A stretch of 64,000 nt of DNA from an uncultured Clostridia bacterium (GTDB taxonomy: Bacteria; Bacillota; Clostridia; TANB77; CAG-508), in assembly GCA_934182605.1 (NCBI GenBank), contig CAKPRQ010000007.1:30224-94223 (forward strand), read 5' to 3'. The notes beneath the pieces are model-generated. The model made no database searches, was not told the origin of the DNA, and worked only from the letters and a program-made list of their open reading frames with translations. Position numbers and translations under genes: made by a program. Below, one piece after another: positions 44,821 to 53,335 of the stretch. The stretch's first letter is position 1. Each line of letters begins with the position of its first letter.

Positions 44821-44858
44821 AAAATAGACGAACTATATAATAAAAGTTCGTCTATTTT
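44821..44858. terminator. Shared bidirectional terminator
   Basis: A perfect 14 bp stem (AAAATAGACGAACT and its complement) with a 10 nt loop and T-rich ends serves the converging HD-GYP and mazF genes. Confidence 0.93.
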
Positions 44859-44875
44859 GATATATCTTAACCTTT

Positions 44876-45226
44876 TTATTCTCCCAATCCAAAGCTTACA
44901 CCTAGAGCATTATTTATTTTTTGCATAACTGCATTATCTTCTATATGACCTATTTTTTCTTTTAATCTTGATTTATCTATTGTTCTTATTTGTTCTGTTA
45001 ATACTATAGAATTAGATTTTAATCCTACATCTTCTGCTCCTATTTCTATATGAGTTGGTAATTTTGTTTTTCCAGTTTGTGATGTAATAGCTGCTGCAAT
45101 TACAGTTGGACTATATTTGTTTCCTGTATCATTTTGAATTATTAATACTGGTCGTATTCCTCCTTGCTCTGAACCCACAACAGGACTTAAATCAGCATAG
45201 AACATATCTCCTCTTTTTATTACCAT
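44876..45226 (-). CDS. MazF/PemK-family endoribonuclease toxin
   Basis: The 116-residue protein is a close match in layout to EndoA/NdoA: IKRGDMFYADLSPVVGSEQG at the start, RPVLIIQNDTGNKYSPTVI, the catalytic-region segment AAITSQTGKTKLPTHIEI and IRTIDKSRL. MazF toxins cleave mRNA at short motifs. The start is set at the ATG at 45226 after AGGAGTG. No mazE/ndoAI-like antitoxin gene precedes it; the upstream sequence is palindromic element E7. The antitoxin is therefore missing, distant or very short. Confidence 0.93.
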   Translation of the reverse strand: MVIKRGDMFYADLSPVVGSEQGGIRPVLIIQNDTGNKYSPTVIAAAITSQTGKTKLPTHIEIGAEDVGLKSNSIVLTEQIRTIDKSRLKEKIGHIEDNAVMQKINNALGVSFGLGE

Positions 45227-45390
45227 AAATTTCACTCCTATTATTTTTTGCATTTAATATTTAAAATATTATTACAATATATTATATGTACAAATTGTTT
45301 TTTTGTTTTAATATTTTAAAATTAAATTTTATAATAGTAGTATTACCATTTTTTTTAAATTTATATCATAAAAAAAAATTATATTTTAAG

Positions 45391-45540
45391 TAGTTAGTTA
45401 CAATTCAGGAGATATTTATCTAAATCTTGGTATATAGCTATTTGCAAGTCAAGACCCAGATTGTGCCACCCCAGCTATGTTTTGACTAAAAATAGCTATA
45501 TACCAAGATTTTTAAAGATTAGAACTTGAATAGTTACAGT
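45391..45540. repeat. Palindromic element family 1, copy E7 (subtype B arms)
   Basis: The inner arms are AATCTTGGTATATAGCTATT and their complement around 45500. The outer arm has the tip GTTACAATTCAGG on the left and CTTGAATAGTTAC on the right. The core is intact. It lies between divergent mazF and dusB. Confidence 0.92.
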
Positions 45541-45575
45541 AGTTGCTTTATTTGTAAATTTTTACTTAAAAGTAC

Positions 45576-45604
45576 TAGACATTATAAAAAATTTATATTA
45601 TAAT
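45576..45604 (+). promoter_or_regulatory. dusB promoter
   Basis: TAGACA (45576-45581) and TATAAT (45599-45604) have a 17 nt spacer. Confidence 0.75.
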
Positions 45605-45684
45605 GTTATACATGTAGAAAATGAAATTGTAGATGTGTTTTTTTTATGTGCAATAAAATTATTAAAAATTTAAAGGATTTGAAA

Positions 45685-46668
45685 ATGTTTTTAAAAAAAT
45701 TAAAAGTGGGAAATGTAATTTTAGATAATAATATAATATTAGCACCTATGGCTGGCATAACAGACCGCCCTTTTAGAATTACAGCTAAAGAATATGGCAT
45801 AGGCTTAGTTGTTACAGAAATGATAAGCAGTAAAGCTATTTACTACGATGATAAAAAAACTAAAAAAATGTTAAATATGAAAGATGAAAAAAGACCTATT
45901 TCTGTCCAAATCTTTGGTAATGATATAGAAGCTATAAAAGTAGCTGTTGAATATATTAATAAATTTGCTGATATTATTGATATAAATATGGGGTGCCCAG
46001 CTCCTAAAATCGTAAAAAATGGTGATGGTAGTGCTCTTTTAAAAAATTTAACACTTGCTGAAAAAATTATTAAAACTGCTGTTGAATATTCTAATGTTCC
46101 TATTACAATAAAATTTAGGAAAGGATGGGACAGTAAAAGTATTGTTGCAACTGAATTTGCAAAAATGGCTGAAAGTGCAGGTGCTAAGATGCTTACTATA
46201 CATGGTAGAACTAGAGAAGAATATTATTCTGGAGATGTAGATTTAGATATAATTAGAGATGTTAAAAGTTCTGTTAATATTCCTGTTATTGGTAATGGCG
46301 ATATTAAAACTGTAGAAGATGCTAAAAAGATGTTTGAATACACTAATGTAGATGGAATTATGATAGGCAGAGCTACTATAGGTAATCCTTGGTTTATTAG
46401 AGAGGTAATAAAATTTTTAGAAGATGAAAATAATTATACACCTCAACAAGTTACAAAAGAAGAAAAACTTAATGTAATACTAAAACATTTAAATTTATTA
46501 ATAGAAGAAAAAGGAGAAATAGTAGCTGTTAAAGAAATGAGAAAACATATTGCTCATTACGTTAAAAATATGCCCAATGCTACTACTATACGAGAAAAAG
46601 TAAATACTATTGAAGATAAAGAAACTTTAGAAAAAACATTACGTGATAGCTTAATTACAGAAATTTAA
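45685..46668 (+). CDS. dusB: tRNA-dihydrouridine synthase
   Basis: DusB reduces uridines in the tRNA D-loop using FMN and NADPH. The 327-residue product has IILAPMAGITDRPFR, EMISSKAIYY, VQIFGNDIEA, NMGCPAPKIVKNGDGSAL (catalytic Cys in NMGCPAPK), RKGWD and IPVIGNGDI, typical of Dus/NifR3. The start is set at the ATG at 45685 after AAAGGATTTG; the longer frame from 45646 has no ribosome site. It is a single plus-strand unit among minus-strand genes. Confidence 0.95.
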   Translation: MFLKKLKVGNVILDNNIILAPMAGITDRPFRITAKEYGIGLVVTEMISSKAIYYDDKKTKKMLNMKDEKRPISVQIFGNDIEAIKVAVEYINKFADIIDINMGCPAPKIVKNGDGSALLKNLTLAEKIIKTAVEYSNVPITIKFRKGWDSKSIVATEFAKMAESAGAKMLTIHGRTREEYYSGDVDLDIIRDVKSSVNIPVIGNGDIKTVEDAKKMFEYTNVDGIMIGRATIGNPWFIREVIKFLEDENNYTPQQVTKEEKLNVILKHLNLLIEEKGEIVAVKEMRKHIAHYVKNMPNATTIREKVNTIEDKETLEKTLRDSLITEI

Positions 46669-46699
46669 TATAATCATAATAACACTAACTCAGAAATTA

Positions 46700-46796
46700 A
46701 GAACAAATCGGAAAGCCTTTTAATTTTTCTAATTTTTAAATATCTCTTTGGCTTTCCGTAAATTTGTTCTGTGCCAATTTTACGTAAGTAAAATTG
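46700..46796. other. Two hairpins between dusB and sigE
   Basis: AGAACAAAT and GGAAAGCC (from 46700) pair with GGCTTTCC and AATTTGTTCT (to 46770) around a T-rich loop, forming a long terminator-like structure for dusB. CAATTTTAC and GTAAAATTG (46775-46796) form a second perfect 9 bp stem. Confidence 0.6.
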
Positions 46797-46844
46797 TGTG
46801 CAACTGTAGGAGCAAAGCTTTAAGTAAATATATAGTGGTAACAA

Positions 46845-47601
46845 TTAACCTGTCTTCTTCATAATATCTTTTTTCATTTTTTCTATTATTTTCTTTTCAA
46901 GTCGTGAAATATAACTTTGAGAAATACCGTAACATATCGGCAACTTCTTTTTGTGTTTTTTCCTTTTGATTTGTGTTTATTCCAAATCTTAATTCCATTA
47001 AATATTTTTCTCTACTACTTAACTTACTCATTGCTACTTTTAACAACTTTAAATCAACTTCATCTTCTAATCGTCTCGATGTAACATCTGGTTCTGTTCC
47101 TAATAGATCTGATAATAACAATTCATTTCCATCGCCATCTTGATTAAGTGGCTCATCTATAGATACTTCTGTCTTTATTTTATTACTCTTTCTTAAAAAC
47201 ATTAATATTTCATTTTCTATACATCTTGAAGCATATGTAGCTAATTTAATATTTTTCCCTATATTAAAAGTATTTATTGCTTTCATTAATCCTATTGTTC
47301 CTATTGAAATTAAATCTTCAATACCAACTCCTGTATTTTCAAACTTTTTAGCAATATATACAACTAATCTTAAATTTCTCTCTACTAATATCTTACGTTT
47401 TTCTTCACACCCCGCTTCTATCTCCTCCAAAATTTTATTTTCTTCTTCTTGAGAAAGCGGTGGAGGCAAAGTTTGAGCTCCAGCTATGTAAAAAATTGAT
47501 GAATCTATTAATCTTAATTGATATCTAACCTCGTCCTCCTCTTCAAAAAATTTTTTATGCAAATTTTTTAATGTACTCTTAATAACTTCTAAAATATCCA
47601 T
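46845..47601 (-). CDS. sigE: Sporulation sigma factor SigE, frameshifted near the 3' end
   Basis: SigE is the early mother-cell sigma factor. The first 220 residues are typical: a pro-sequence, then YIAGAQTLPPPLS, RNLRLVVYIAKKFENTG, EDLISIGTIGLMKA, YASRCIENEILM and LSSREKYLMELRFG. After QKEVADML the frame as written gives RYFSKLYFTT and stops at 46897. If the extra base at 46929 is ignored, the normal SigE ending GISQSYISRLEKKIIEKMKK continues to the TAA at 46845. The coordinates here cover the restored gene. It follows spoIIGA and ftsZ, as usual. The start is ATG at 47601 after AAGGAGG. Confidence 0.9.
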
Positions 47602-47653
47602 AACAAATTCCTCCTTATAAATTTTCTAGCACAGTTCTGCCCCTATAATTGCA

Positions 47654-48544
47654 TTATAAATTCCGGTCTTTCGATAATTTTTTATTATATATCCCTATTA
47701 TCACATTTTCTATTTTTTTATGCTCATACTCTCCATTTTCTATAACCTTTAAATAATCTGCCTTAACACCTAACAATAAACCATTTTCTTTTCCTAGAGA
47801 ATTAAACGGAATTACTCTAAATTTACTTAAAAATCCACTTATCTCCTCTCTTTTTTCTTCATCCTCTATATCATTTACATTTAACACATCTATATTTCCA
47901 ACAATAATATTATCTATATTATTTAATATTTCATTGGGCACTAATTGAAATAAATATGTAGTTTCTACAACAATTACTGGAACCCCAGTAATTGGCTCTT
48001 TCAAAAAATTACCACTATCTATTAAAGCTTTAACAAGTTTTTTCTTCCCCTCTATAGAAATTTCTATCTCACATATTTTTTTCTTTTTATATCTATTTTT
48101 AATAATACTATAAAATATAGATATTAAGATAAATCCTACTATTCCCCCAAATAGTACTATTTTTATCGGATATGTACCTATGTAAACACCATTTTTCATT
48201 AATATATTTTCAGGTTTTATAAAATATAGTAATGCTAAAGCTACACCTCCAAATGTAAATGATACTATGTAAAAAACTATTAGTGATTTAAGTAAACTTT
48301 TAAAATTTTTAGTATCTACTGAAACATATATTATAATTGCAGATATTAAAATTTTCAAAAAAACTGTGTTATAAATTTCAAAAACTTTAGTAACACTTAA
48401 AACTGCATAAACTGCTCCAATTATGCTTCCTAGCAAAATTCTAAAAGGCTTATTATTAAGTTTTAGTAATAAAACTGTTGCATAAATTATTATATAATTC
48501 ATACAAATATTTTCTAAAAAAACAATATCTAAATATACAGTCAT
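47654..48544 (-). CDS. spoIIGA: Sigma-E processing peptidase SpoIIGA
   Basis: SpoIIGA is the membrane aspartic protease that removes the pro-sequence of SigE. The 296 residues start MTVYLDIVFLENICMNYII, have about five membrane helices in the first 155, then a cytoplasmic protease domain with the catalytic Asp in LIDSGNFLKEPITGVPV (about residue 178). Position between ftsZ and sigE is canonical. No Shine-Dalgarno sequence is seen in the ~20 nt before the ATG; the nearest GGAGG is some 65 nt upstream in a hairpin. Confidence 0.93.
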   Translation of the reverse strand: MTVYLDIVFLENICMNYIIIYATVLLLKLNNKPFRILLGSIIGAVYAVLSVTKVFEIYNTVFLKILISAIIIYVSVDTKNFKSLLKSLIVFYIVSFTFGGVALALLYFIKPENILMKNGVYIGTYPIKIVLFGGIVGFILISIFYSIIKNRYKKKKICEIEISIEGKKKLVKALIDSGNFLKEPITGVPVIVVETTYLFQLVPNEILNNIDNIIVGNIDVLNVNDIEDEEKREEISGFLSKFRVIPFNSLGKENGLLLGVKADYLKVIENGEYEHKKIENVIIGIYNKKLSKDRNL

Positions 48545-48847
48545 TTCATATAAAATAAAAAAGTTGAAGGGTATTAAAGGAGGATACCTATTAACCTTTT
48601 TATTTTTTCCTCCTTGCTACTACTATACCACTTTTCTAATTAAAAATTTGTCTCTTTTTAGGGGCGAAAAAAAGAAATAATCTAATTTTTTAGATTATTT
48701 CTTTTAATATACACATTATTATTAATATATATTACAAATTTCCACAAATTATTCACAAAACTATACTATATAATAATATCTTCAAATACATAATTTAAAT
48801 TAAACCAAACTCGTTATAAAAAATATTATTACAATCTATGAAAATAT
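48545..48847. other. spoIIGA upstream region and ftsZ terminator region
   Basis: No gene is seen. AAGGAGG and CCTCCTT form an imperfect hairpin at 48574-48613. On the minus strand TATAGT (48627-48622) could be a -10; a GAGACA lies 21 nt before it, a long spacing reminiscent of Spo0A-dependent spoIIG promoters, but this is only suggestive. The ftsZ terminator follows at 48671-48704. Confidence 0.35.
48671..48704 (-). terminator. ftsZ terminator
   Basis: A perfect 15 bp stem (AAAGAAATAATCTAA and complement) with a 4 nt loop is followed on the minus strand by a T run. It separates ftsZ from spoIIGA. Confidence 0.92.
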
Positions 48848-49972
48848 CTATTTCATTTTCTTATTTCTCAAGAAAGAAGGTATATCTAAATCATTTGGAT
48901 TACTTGTACTTTCTGCAGGTACTTGGAAACTTCCCATAGCGCTTCTTTCCTTCCAAGGTCTATTTACTATACTTTCTACATTCATTCCTGTATTAGAATT
49001 TCCCTCACCTTCAAATCCAGTTGCTATAACAGTAATAATTATTTCATCTTCTAAAGAGTCATCTATAACTGTACCAAAAATAATATTAGCTTCTGGATCT
49101 GCACTGCGTTGAATTAATTCTGCAGCTGTATTTACCTCATGTAATCCTACTTCTGCATTACCAGTAATATTTATAATTACAGCTTTTGCTCCTTCTATTG
49201 ATGTTTCTAGTAATGGACTTTGTATTGCTTGTTTTGCTGCATCTTCCGCTCTGTTTTCACCTGTTGCCATACCAATACCCATATGTGCCATACCTTTATT
49301 TTGCATGATCGTTTTTACATCGGCAAAGTCTAAGTTTACTTCTCCTGGTATTAGGATTAAGTCTGATATACCTTGTACACCTTGTCTTAATATATCATCT
49401 GCCATTCTAAATGCTTCTACCATTGATGTTTTTCTATCTATTACTTGTAATAATTTATCATTAGGTATTACTACTAAAGTATCTACTTTTCCTTTTAAGC
49501 TTTCAATTCCACGTTCTGCTTGTGATAATCTTTTTTTACCTTCAAATGTAAATGGTTTTGTAACAACACCTATTGTTAATATTCCCATTTCTTTTGCTGC
49601 TTGTGCTACTATTGGTGCAGCACCTGTACCTGTTCCTCCACCCATTCCGGCTGTAACAAATACCATGTCTGCTCCACGTAATACTTCTGCAATTTCAGCT
49701 TTACTTTCCTCTGCAGCTTGAGCACCAATATCAGGATTAGCTCCTGCACCTAATCCTCTTGTTAATTTTTCACCAATTTGTATTCTTGTTGAAGCCTTAG
49801 AACGTTGTAATACTTGTCTATCTGTATTAACAACTATAAACTCCACATTTTTTATTTCAGAATCTATCATTCTGTTTACTGCATTATTTCCTGCACCACC
49901 TACACCAATAACTTTTATAACAGCTGTACCATCTGTCATTCCAGATGAAATGTTTTCATCATATTCTAGCAT
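48848..49972 (-). CDS. ftsZ: Cell division GTPase FtsZ
   Basis: FtsZ forms the division ring. The 374-residue product has IKVIGVGGAGNNAVNRM, the tubulin signature GMGGGTGTGAAP (about residue 110), the T7 loop NLDFADVKTIM and a C-terminal tail DLDIPSFLRNKK, the conserved peptide that binds FtsA and other partners. AAGGAGG precedes the ATG. It lies 33 nt after ftsA and is in one unit with it. A strong terminator follows, then spoIIGA. Confidence 0.99.
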   Translation of the reverse strand: MLEYDENISSGMTDGTAVIKVIGVGGAGNNAVNRMIDSEIKNVEFIVVNTDRQVLQRSKASTRIQIGEKLTRGLGAGANPDIGAQAAEESKAEIAEVLRGADMVFVTAGMGGGTGTGAAPIVAQAAKEMGILTIGVVTKPFTFEGKKRLSQAERGIESLKGKVDTLVVIPNDKLLQVIDRKTSMVEAFRMADDILRQGVQGISDLILIPGEVNLDFADVKTIMQNKGMAHMGIGMATGENRAEDAAKQAIQSPLLETSIEGAKAVIINITGNAEVGLHEVNTAAELIQRSADPEANIIFGTVIDDSLEDEIIITVIATGFEGEGNSNTGMNVESIVNRPWKERSAMGSFQVPAESTSNPNDLDIPSFLRNKKMK

Positions 49973-50005
49973 TTATAAATCCTCCTTAAATTTCTTATAT
50001 AAATT

Positions 50006-51235
50006 TTACGAATAAAAAAATTCTTTTATTTTTTCTAATATATTTTTAAAGAAATTATCTTCTAACTTCTCATCTATATTACTTGAAACAGTTTTTGCAA
50101 AAGGACGTGCAGCTATATATCTTACTAAAGAATATGCTGTTCTATATACTGGTTTCACTGTACTTACTAATCTTCCTGTAGACATTTTTACAGGTATGTT
50201 TAAGTTTATCTTACCAGCTACATCACTTTTACTTATATTTGTTATTCCTTGTCCTGTTAAAACAATATTATTAATTCTTGATTTTAATCCTACATTTGTA
50301 ATATCTTTATTAACTAAAGAAAATATTTCTTCAATTCTAGCTTCTATAATTTCTATTAATTCAGAACTTTTTATAACTTTATTTTGTTTTTCTTCCCTTA
50401 CTGAATTTAACATTATCTCATTATCATTATTTATGTATGATTTTAATGCTAGTCCATATTGTCTTTTAAGCCTTTCAGCTTCTTCAATAGAAATCTGTAA
50501 TACATATGCTATGTCATTTGTAATATTATTACCACCTAATGGAATTGTATTTGTATAAATAAATGTTGAGCCCTCAAATACACCTATATCTGTATTTCCA
50601 GCTCCTATATCTAACAACATTATGTTATCATTTAATTCATTATTGTCTAATACTAAATTACGTTCAACTAATGTATTTGGTACTATGCCATCAATCTCAA
50701 TTCCAACTTTTCTAAATATTGAGGTTAACTTTTTTACATAGTCTTTCTTAGCTAAAATTAATTGAGCATTTAATGTAAAACTTGCACTTAATCTTCCAAT
50801 AGGATCTTCCATAACACTACCATCTTCTAAAATAAATTTATTAGGTACTATATCTATTAATACCTCGTCTTCTGGTATTTCAATATCTCGTACTTGCATT
50901 ATGGAATTTGTAACATCTTTCAATGATATACCTGCATACTTATCTCTCGTTTCTTTAAAAACACTGTTTTGTATAATTGTTACATATTTTCCTGGTATTG
51001 TGGTATAGGCTGAATTTATTTTTATATTTGCTAATTCTTCGATTTCTCCAATATTTTGTTTTATTGCATTTACTATTTGTTCTTCATCTATAATCTGTCC
51101 TTTTTGAATACCGCTGCATTTTACTTCTGAATTTCCAATTACTTCTATTTGATTAAAATTGTTAACTTCACCTACTACAGTGGCAACTTTAGAGGTACCG
51201 ATATCTATACCAACAATGATATCTCCTATTGCCAA
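50006..51235 (-). CDS. ftsA: Cell division protein FtsA
   Basis: FtsA is the actin-like membrane tether of FtsZ. The 409 residues have the phosphate-1 loop GIDIGTSKVATVVGE, phosphate-2 LLDIGAGNTDIGVFEG (about residue 205) and an adenosine motif (VLTGQGITNI). The C-terminus ends FFKNILEKIKEFFYS, an amphipathic membrane-targeting helix. The start is TTG at 51235 with GGAGG 8 nt upstream. A promoter (TTGACT at 51298-51293, TATTAT at 51275-51270, 17 nt spacer) lies in front, with an array of WalR-type boxes ending 7 nt before its -35. Confidence 0.97.
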   Translation of the reverse strand: MAIGDIIVGIDIGTSKVATVVGEVNNFNQIEVIGNSEVKCSGIQKGQIIDEEQIVNAIKQNIGEIEELANIKINSAYTTIPGKYVTIIQNSVFKETRDKYAGISLKDVTNSIMQVRDIEIPEDEVLIDIVPNKFILEDGSVMEDPIGRLSASFTLNAQLILAKKDYVKKLTSIFRKVGIEIDGIVPNTLVERNLVLDNNELNDNIMLLDIGAGNTDIGVFEGSTFIYTNTIPLGGNNITNDIAYVLQISIEEAERLKRQYGLALKSYINNDNEIMLNSVREEKQNKVIKSSELIEIIEARIEEIFSLVNKDITNVGLKSRINNIVLTGQGITNISKSDVAGKINLNIPVKMSTGRLVSTVKPVYRTAYSLVRYIAARPFAKTVSSNIDEKLEDNFFKNILEKIKEFFYS

Positions 51236-51269
51236 ACTCCTAACCTCCTATTCTTTTTTTGATGCTATT

Positions 51270-51298
51270 ATAATAATATATTTTTTGTAAAAAGTCAA
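51270..51298 (-). promoter_or_regulatory. ftsA-ftsZ promoter
   Basis: On the minus strand TTGACT (51298-51293) and TATTAT (51275-51270) are separated by 17 nt, placing +1 about 30 nt before the ftsA TTG. Confidence 0.7.
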
Positions 51299-51305
51299 TA
51301 TTTTT

Positions 51306-51363
51306 TGTAACAATTTTGTAATATTTTTGTAATGTTTCTGTAATAATGTTACGTGTGTGTTAC
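51306..51363 (+). promoter_or_regulatory. Array of six WalR-type boxes upstream of ftsAZ
   Basis: TGTAAC at 51306 and TGTAAT at 51317, 51328 and 51339 repeat every 11 bp. A second pair TGTTAC at 51347 and 51358 is again 11 bp apart. Each pair fits TGTWAH-N5-TGTWAH, the consensus of the essential regulator WalR (YycF). The array begins 7 nt upstream of the ftsA -35 and reads opposite to the gene. WalR control of ftsAZ is known in Bacillus subtilis. Confidence 0.8.
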
Positions 51364-51368
51364 AAGCA

Positions 51369-51731
51369 CTATTTTTCTTGTTTTTTAGACTTTTCATTCC
51401 ATTTTTCTATATAATATCTTCGTATAATTGAAAGATTTGTAAACATTCTACCCACAAACACGATAATAGCCGCTAAATAAATATCTACATTCAATTTTTG
51501 ACCTAAATAAGTTAATAATATTGATAATATAGCATTACCAAAAAACCCTGATACAAATATTTTTAAATCAAAATTTTTCTTTAAAACAGAAGTAATGCCT
51601 CCAAAAACTGAATCAATTGCAGCTACAATCGCTATTGCTAAATATCCTGAATATGAATATGGAATAATAGGTGCATTAATTCCAAAAATTATTCCTAACA
51701 AACATCCTAATACTATAGCAAAGAAAATCAT
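51369..51731 (-). CDS. sbp: Small basic protein Sbp (DUF1290)
   Basis: The 120-residue membrane protein has three to four hydrophobic segments and a basic C-terminus (RRYYIEKWNEKSKKQEK). It starts MIFFAIVLGCLLGIIFGINA and contains SGYLAIAIVAAIDSVFGGITSV, the conserved core of the small basic protein that lies between DUF881 genes and ftsA in Clostridia. The role in division is not known. AAAGGAATG precedes the ATG. It is 50 nt downstream of the second DUF881 gene. Confidence 0.93.
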   Translation of the reverse strand: MIFFAIVLGCLLGIIFGINAPIIPYSYSGYLAIAIVAAIDSVFGGITSVLKKNFDLKIFVSGFFGNAILSILLTYLGQKLNVDIYLAAIIVFVGRMFTNLSIIRRYYIEKWNEKSKKQEK

Positions 51732-51780
51732 TTTATACTCATTCCTTTCTTACTTTATTAAATAATTAATTATCATTTTC

Positions 51781-52482
51781 CTAATTAGCATAATTCATTT
51801 CCAAATTTCCTGTAAATTTAGGTATTTCTATATTATCATTTCTTTCTAATGTTGCTGTTTTCCCATTTCCTTTAATGATATTATCCATATATCCATACTC
51901 TTTAGCAGTTAAACCACTCTCTAAATAAGTTTGATTTCCTATAGCTTTTACAACATATGGAGAAGATATCCTATTTCCATTTACCACTATAAATGAATAA
52001 TTAATATCTACAATATCAGACATAGCTACAATTCTCTCATCATTTATTGAAATAGCTTCTGCCCCTGCTAATCTCAATTCATTTACTAATTCTAACAAAT
52101 CATAAGCATCAATATTTTTAGTTGAATTATTACTTAATGTTACAATAATACCTGGTCCTGTTACAGCTGTTAATCCTAATAATATATTAGTTTCGTTTAA
52201 CTCTTTATCTAGCAAATTACTTGCTTCATCATCAGTACCCAAACTATTTTGATACTCTTGCTTTTTAACCTCTTCTTCTTCATATCTAGCATATAATTCT
52301 TCATATCTAGTATTCCACTTAGTTAATTCTTCTCTAAGTTCTGTTTCACGCATTGTAGCAATATTAGCTAAATCAGTCTGCTCTATAGTATTAAATTGAA
52401 TAAACATCGTAAATACTAAAACAAAGCACATCAAACCTATTATAATGCTTACAATAATTTTATTTCTTTTAACATTCTTCAC
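51781..52482 (-). CDS. DUF881 family protein (copy 2)
   Basis: The 233-residue bitopic protein has one membrane segment (about residues 8-28), a coiled coil (about 45-85) and an external DUF881 domain with GPGIIVTLSNN, LLELVNELRLAGAEAISIND and SSPYVVKAIGN. It parallels the adjacent DUF881 gene. The start is GTG at 52482; AAAGGA lies 15 nt before it, farther than usual. DUF881 pairs between ftsQ and sbp are standard in Clostridia; the function is not known. Confidence 0.93.
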   Translation of the reverse strand: MKNVKRNKIIVSIIIGLMCFVLVFTMFIQFNTIEQTDLANIATMRETELREELTKWNTRYEELYARYEEEEVKKQEYQNSLGTDDEASNLLDKELNETNILLGLTAVTGPGIIVTLSNNSTKNIDAYDLLELVNELRLAGAEAISINDERIVAMSDIVDINYSFIVVNGNRISSPYVVKAIGNQTYLESGLTAKEYGYMDNIIKGNGKTATLERNDNIEIPKFTGNLEMNYAN

Positions 52483-52523
52483 TGCTATTTATCAATCCTT
52501 TCTAAACTTTTACAGGGTAAACT

Positions 52524-53255
52524 TTACTCCTCTACTTCTTTCATATATTCCATAGTATAAGTTCCAATATATTTAGGAATTTCTATATTTTTTCGCTTTT
52601 CTACACTCTTTACAAGACCATACTTCTCTAATATTCCTACATAACCACCTAACATTGTCACTCCACCATAAAGTTTTTCTTGGTCACCTATAGCTTTTAT
52701 TTCAAAAGGATTTGCGACTTTTTCTCCATTTATACTAATAACATTTCCTATACATACTATTGCAGTAGTAGATACTATTCTTTGTCCATTTATTGAAATT
52801 GCCTCAGCTCCTGCGTTTTTTAATGCATTTACTACTTGAATTAAATCTATATAGTGTAATACGTATTCAGAAACATCTGTTGCAATAACAGTAGAATCAT
52901 TTGCAACTCCGCTATTGTCAGCTAATACAATAACTACGCCATCACCTGTAACATCTGTATATCCTAATAATTTGTTATTTTTTTTAACTTGAGCTTCTTT
53001 TTCAGCTAAAGAAGAGTCTCGTTCTGCTACTGTTTTTCTAATGTTTTCTATTTCTTTTACTTGTTTTTCATAATCACTATATAAAGTTTCATACTTTTCT
53101 TTTGCTCGTAAAACTTCATCTCTTAACTCATTGTCTTCCATTGTTTGTGATATAACTGTAGTAGTGTCTTTTATAGTTTTTAATTGCACAAAAATTGCAA
53201 ATACTAATAATGCACACATTGCTGCTAAAACAATTGCAATCTCTTTTTTATTCAT
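52524..53255 (-). CDS. DUF881 family protein (copy 1)
   Basis: The 243-residue paralogue of the neighbour has a membrane segment (about residues 6-24), a coiled coil (about 35-90) and a DUF881 domain with GDGVVIVLADN, LIQVVNALKNAGAEAISING and ANPFEIKAIGD. AAGGAGG lies 13 nt before the ATG. It is the first of the two DUF881 genes after ftsQ and is in the same orientation as sbp, ftsA and ftsZ. Confidence 0.93.
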   Translation of the reverse strand: MNKKEIAIVLAAMCALLVFAIFVQLKTIKDTTTVISQTMEDNELRDEVLRAKEKYETLYSDYEKQVKEIENIRKTVAERDSSLAEKEAQVKKNNKLLGYTDVTGDGVVIVLADNSGVANDSTVIATDVSEYVLHYIDLIQVVNALKNAGAEAISINGQRIVSTTAIVCIGNVISINGEKVANPFEIKAIGDQEKLYGGVTMLGGYVGILEKYGLVKSVEKRKNIEIPKYIGTYTMEYMKEVEE

Positions 53256-53335
53256 ACTAAAAAAGCAACCTCCTTCACATTTTAAAATTTATTTTTTTAC
53301 AGTCAATTCAACATTATATAAAGTACTTATTCAAA

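Noticed and set aside
51306..51363. The 11 bp repeats as Pho boxes
   Set aside because: The TGTWAH-N5 pattern fits WalR better than TTAACA-type PhoP boxes, and WalRK is encoded in the window; Pho control cannot be fully excluded.
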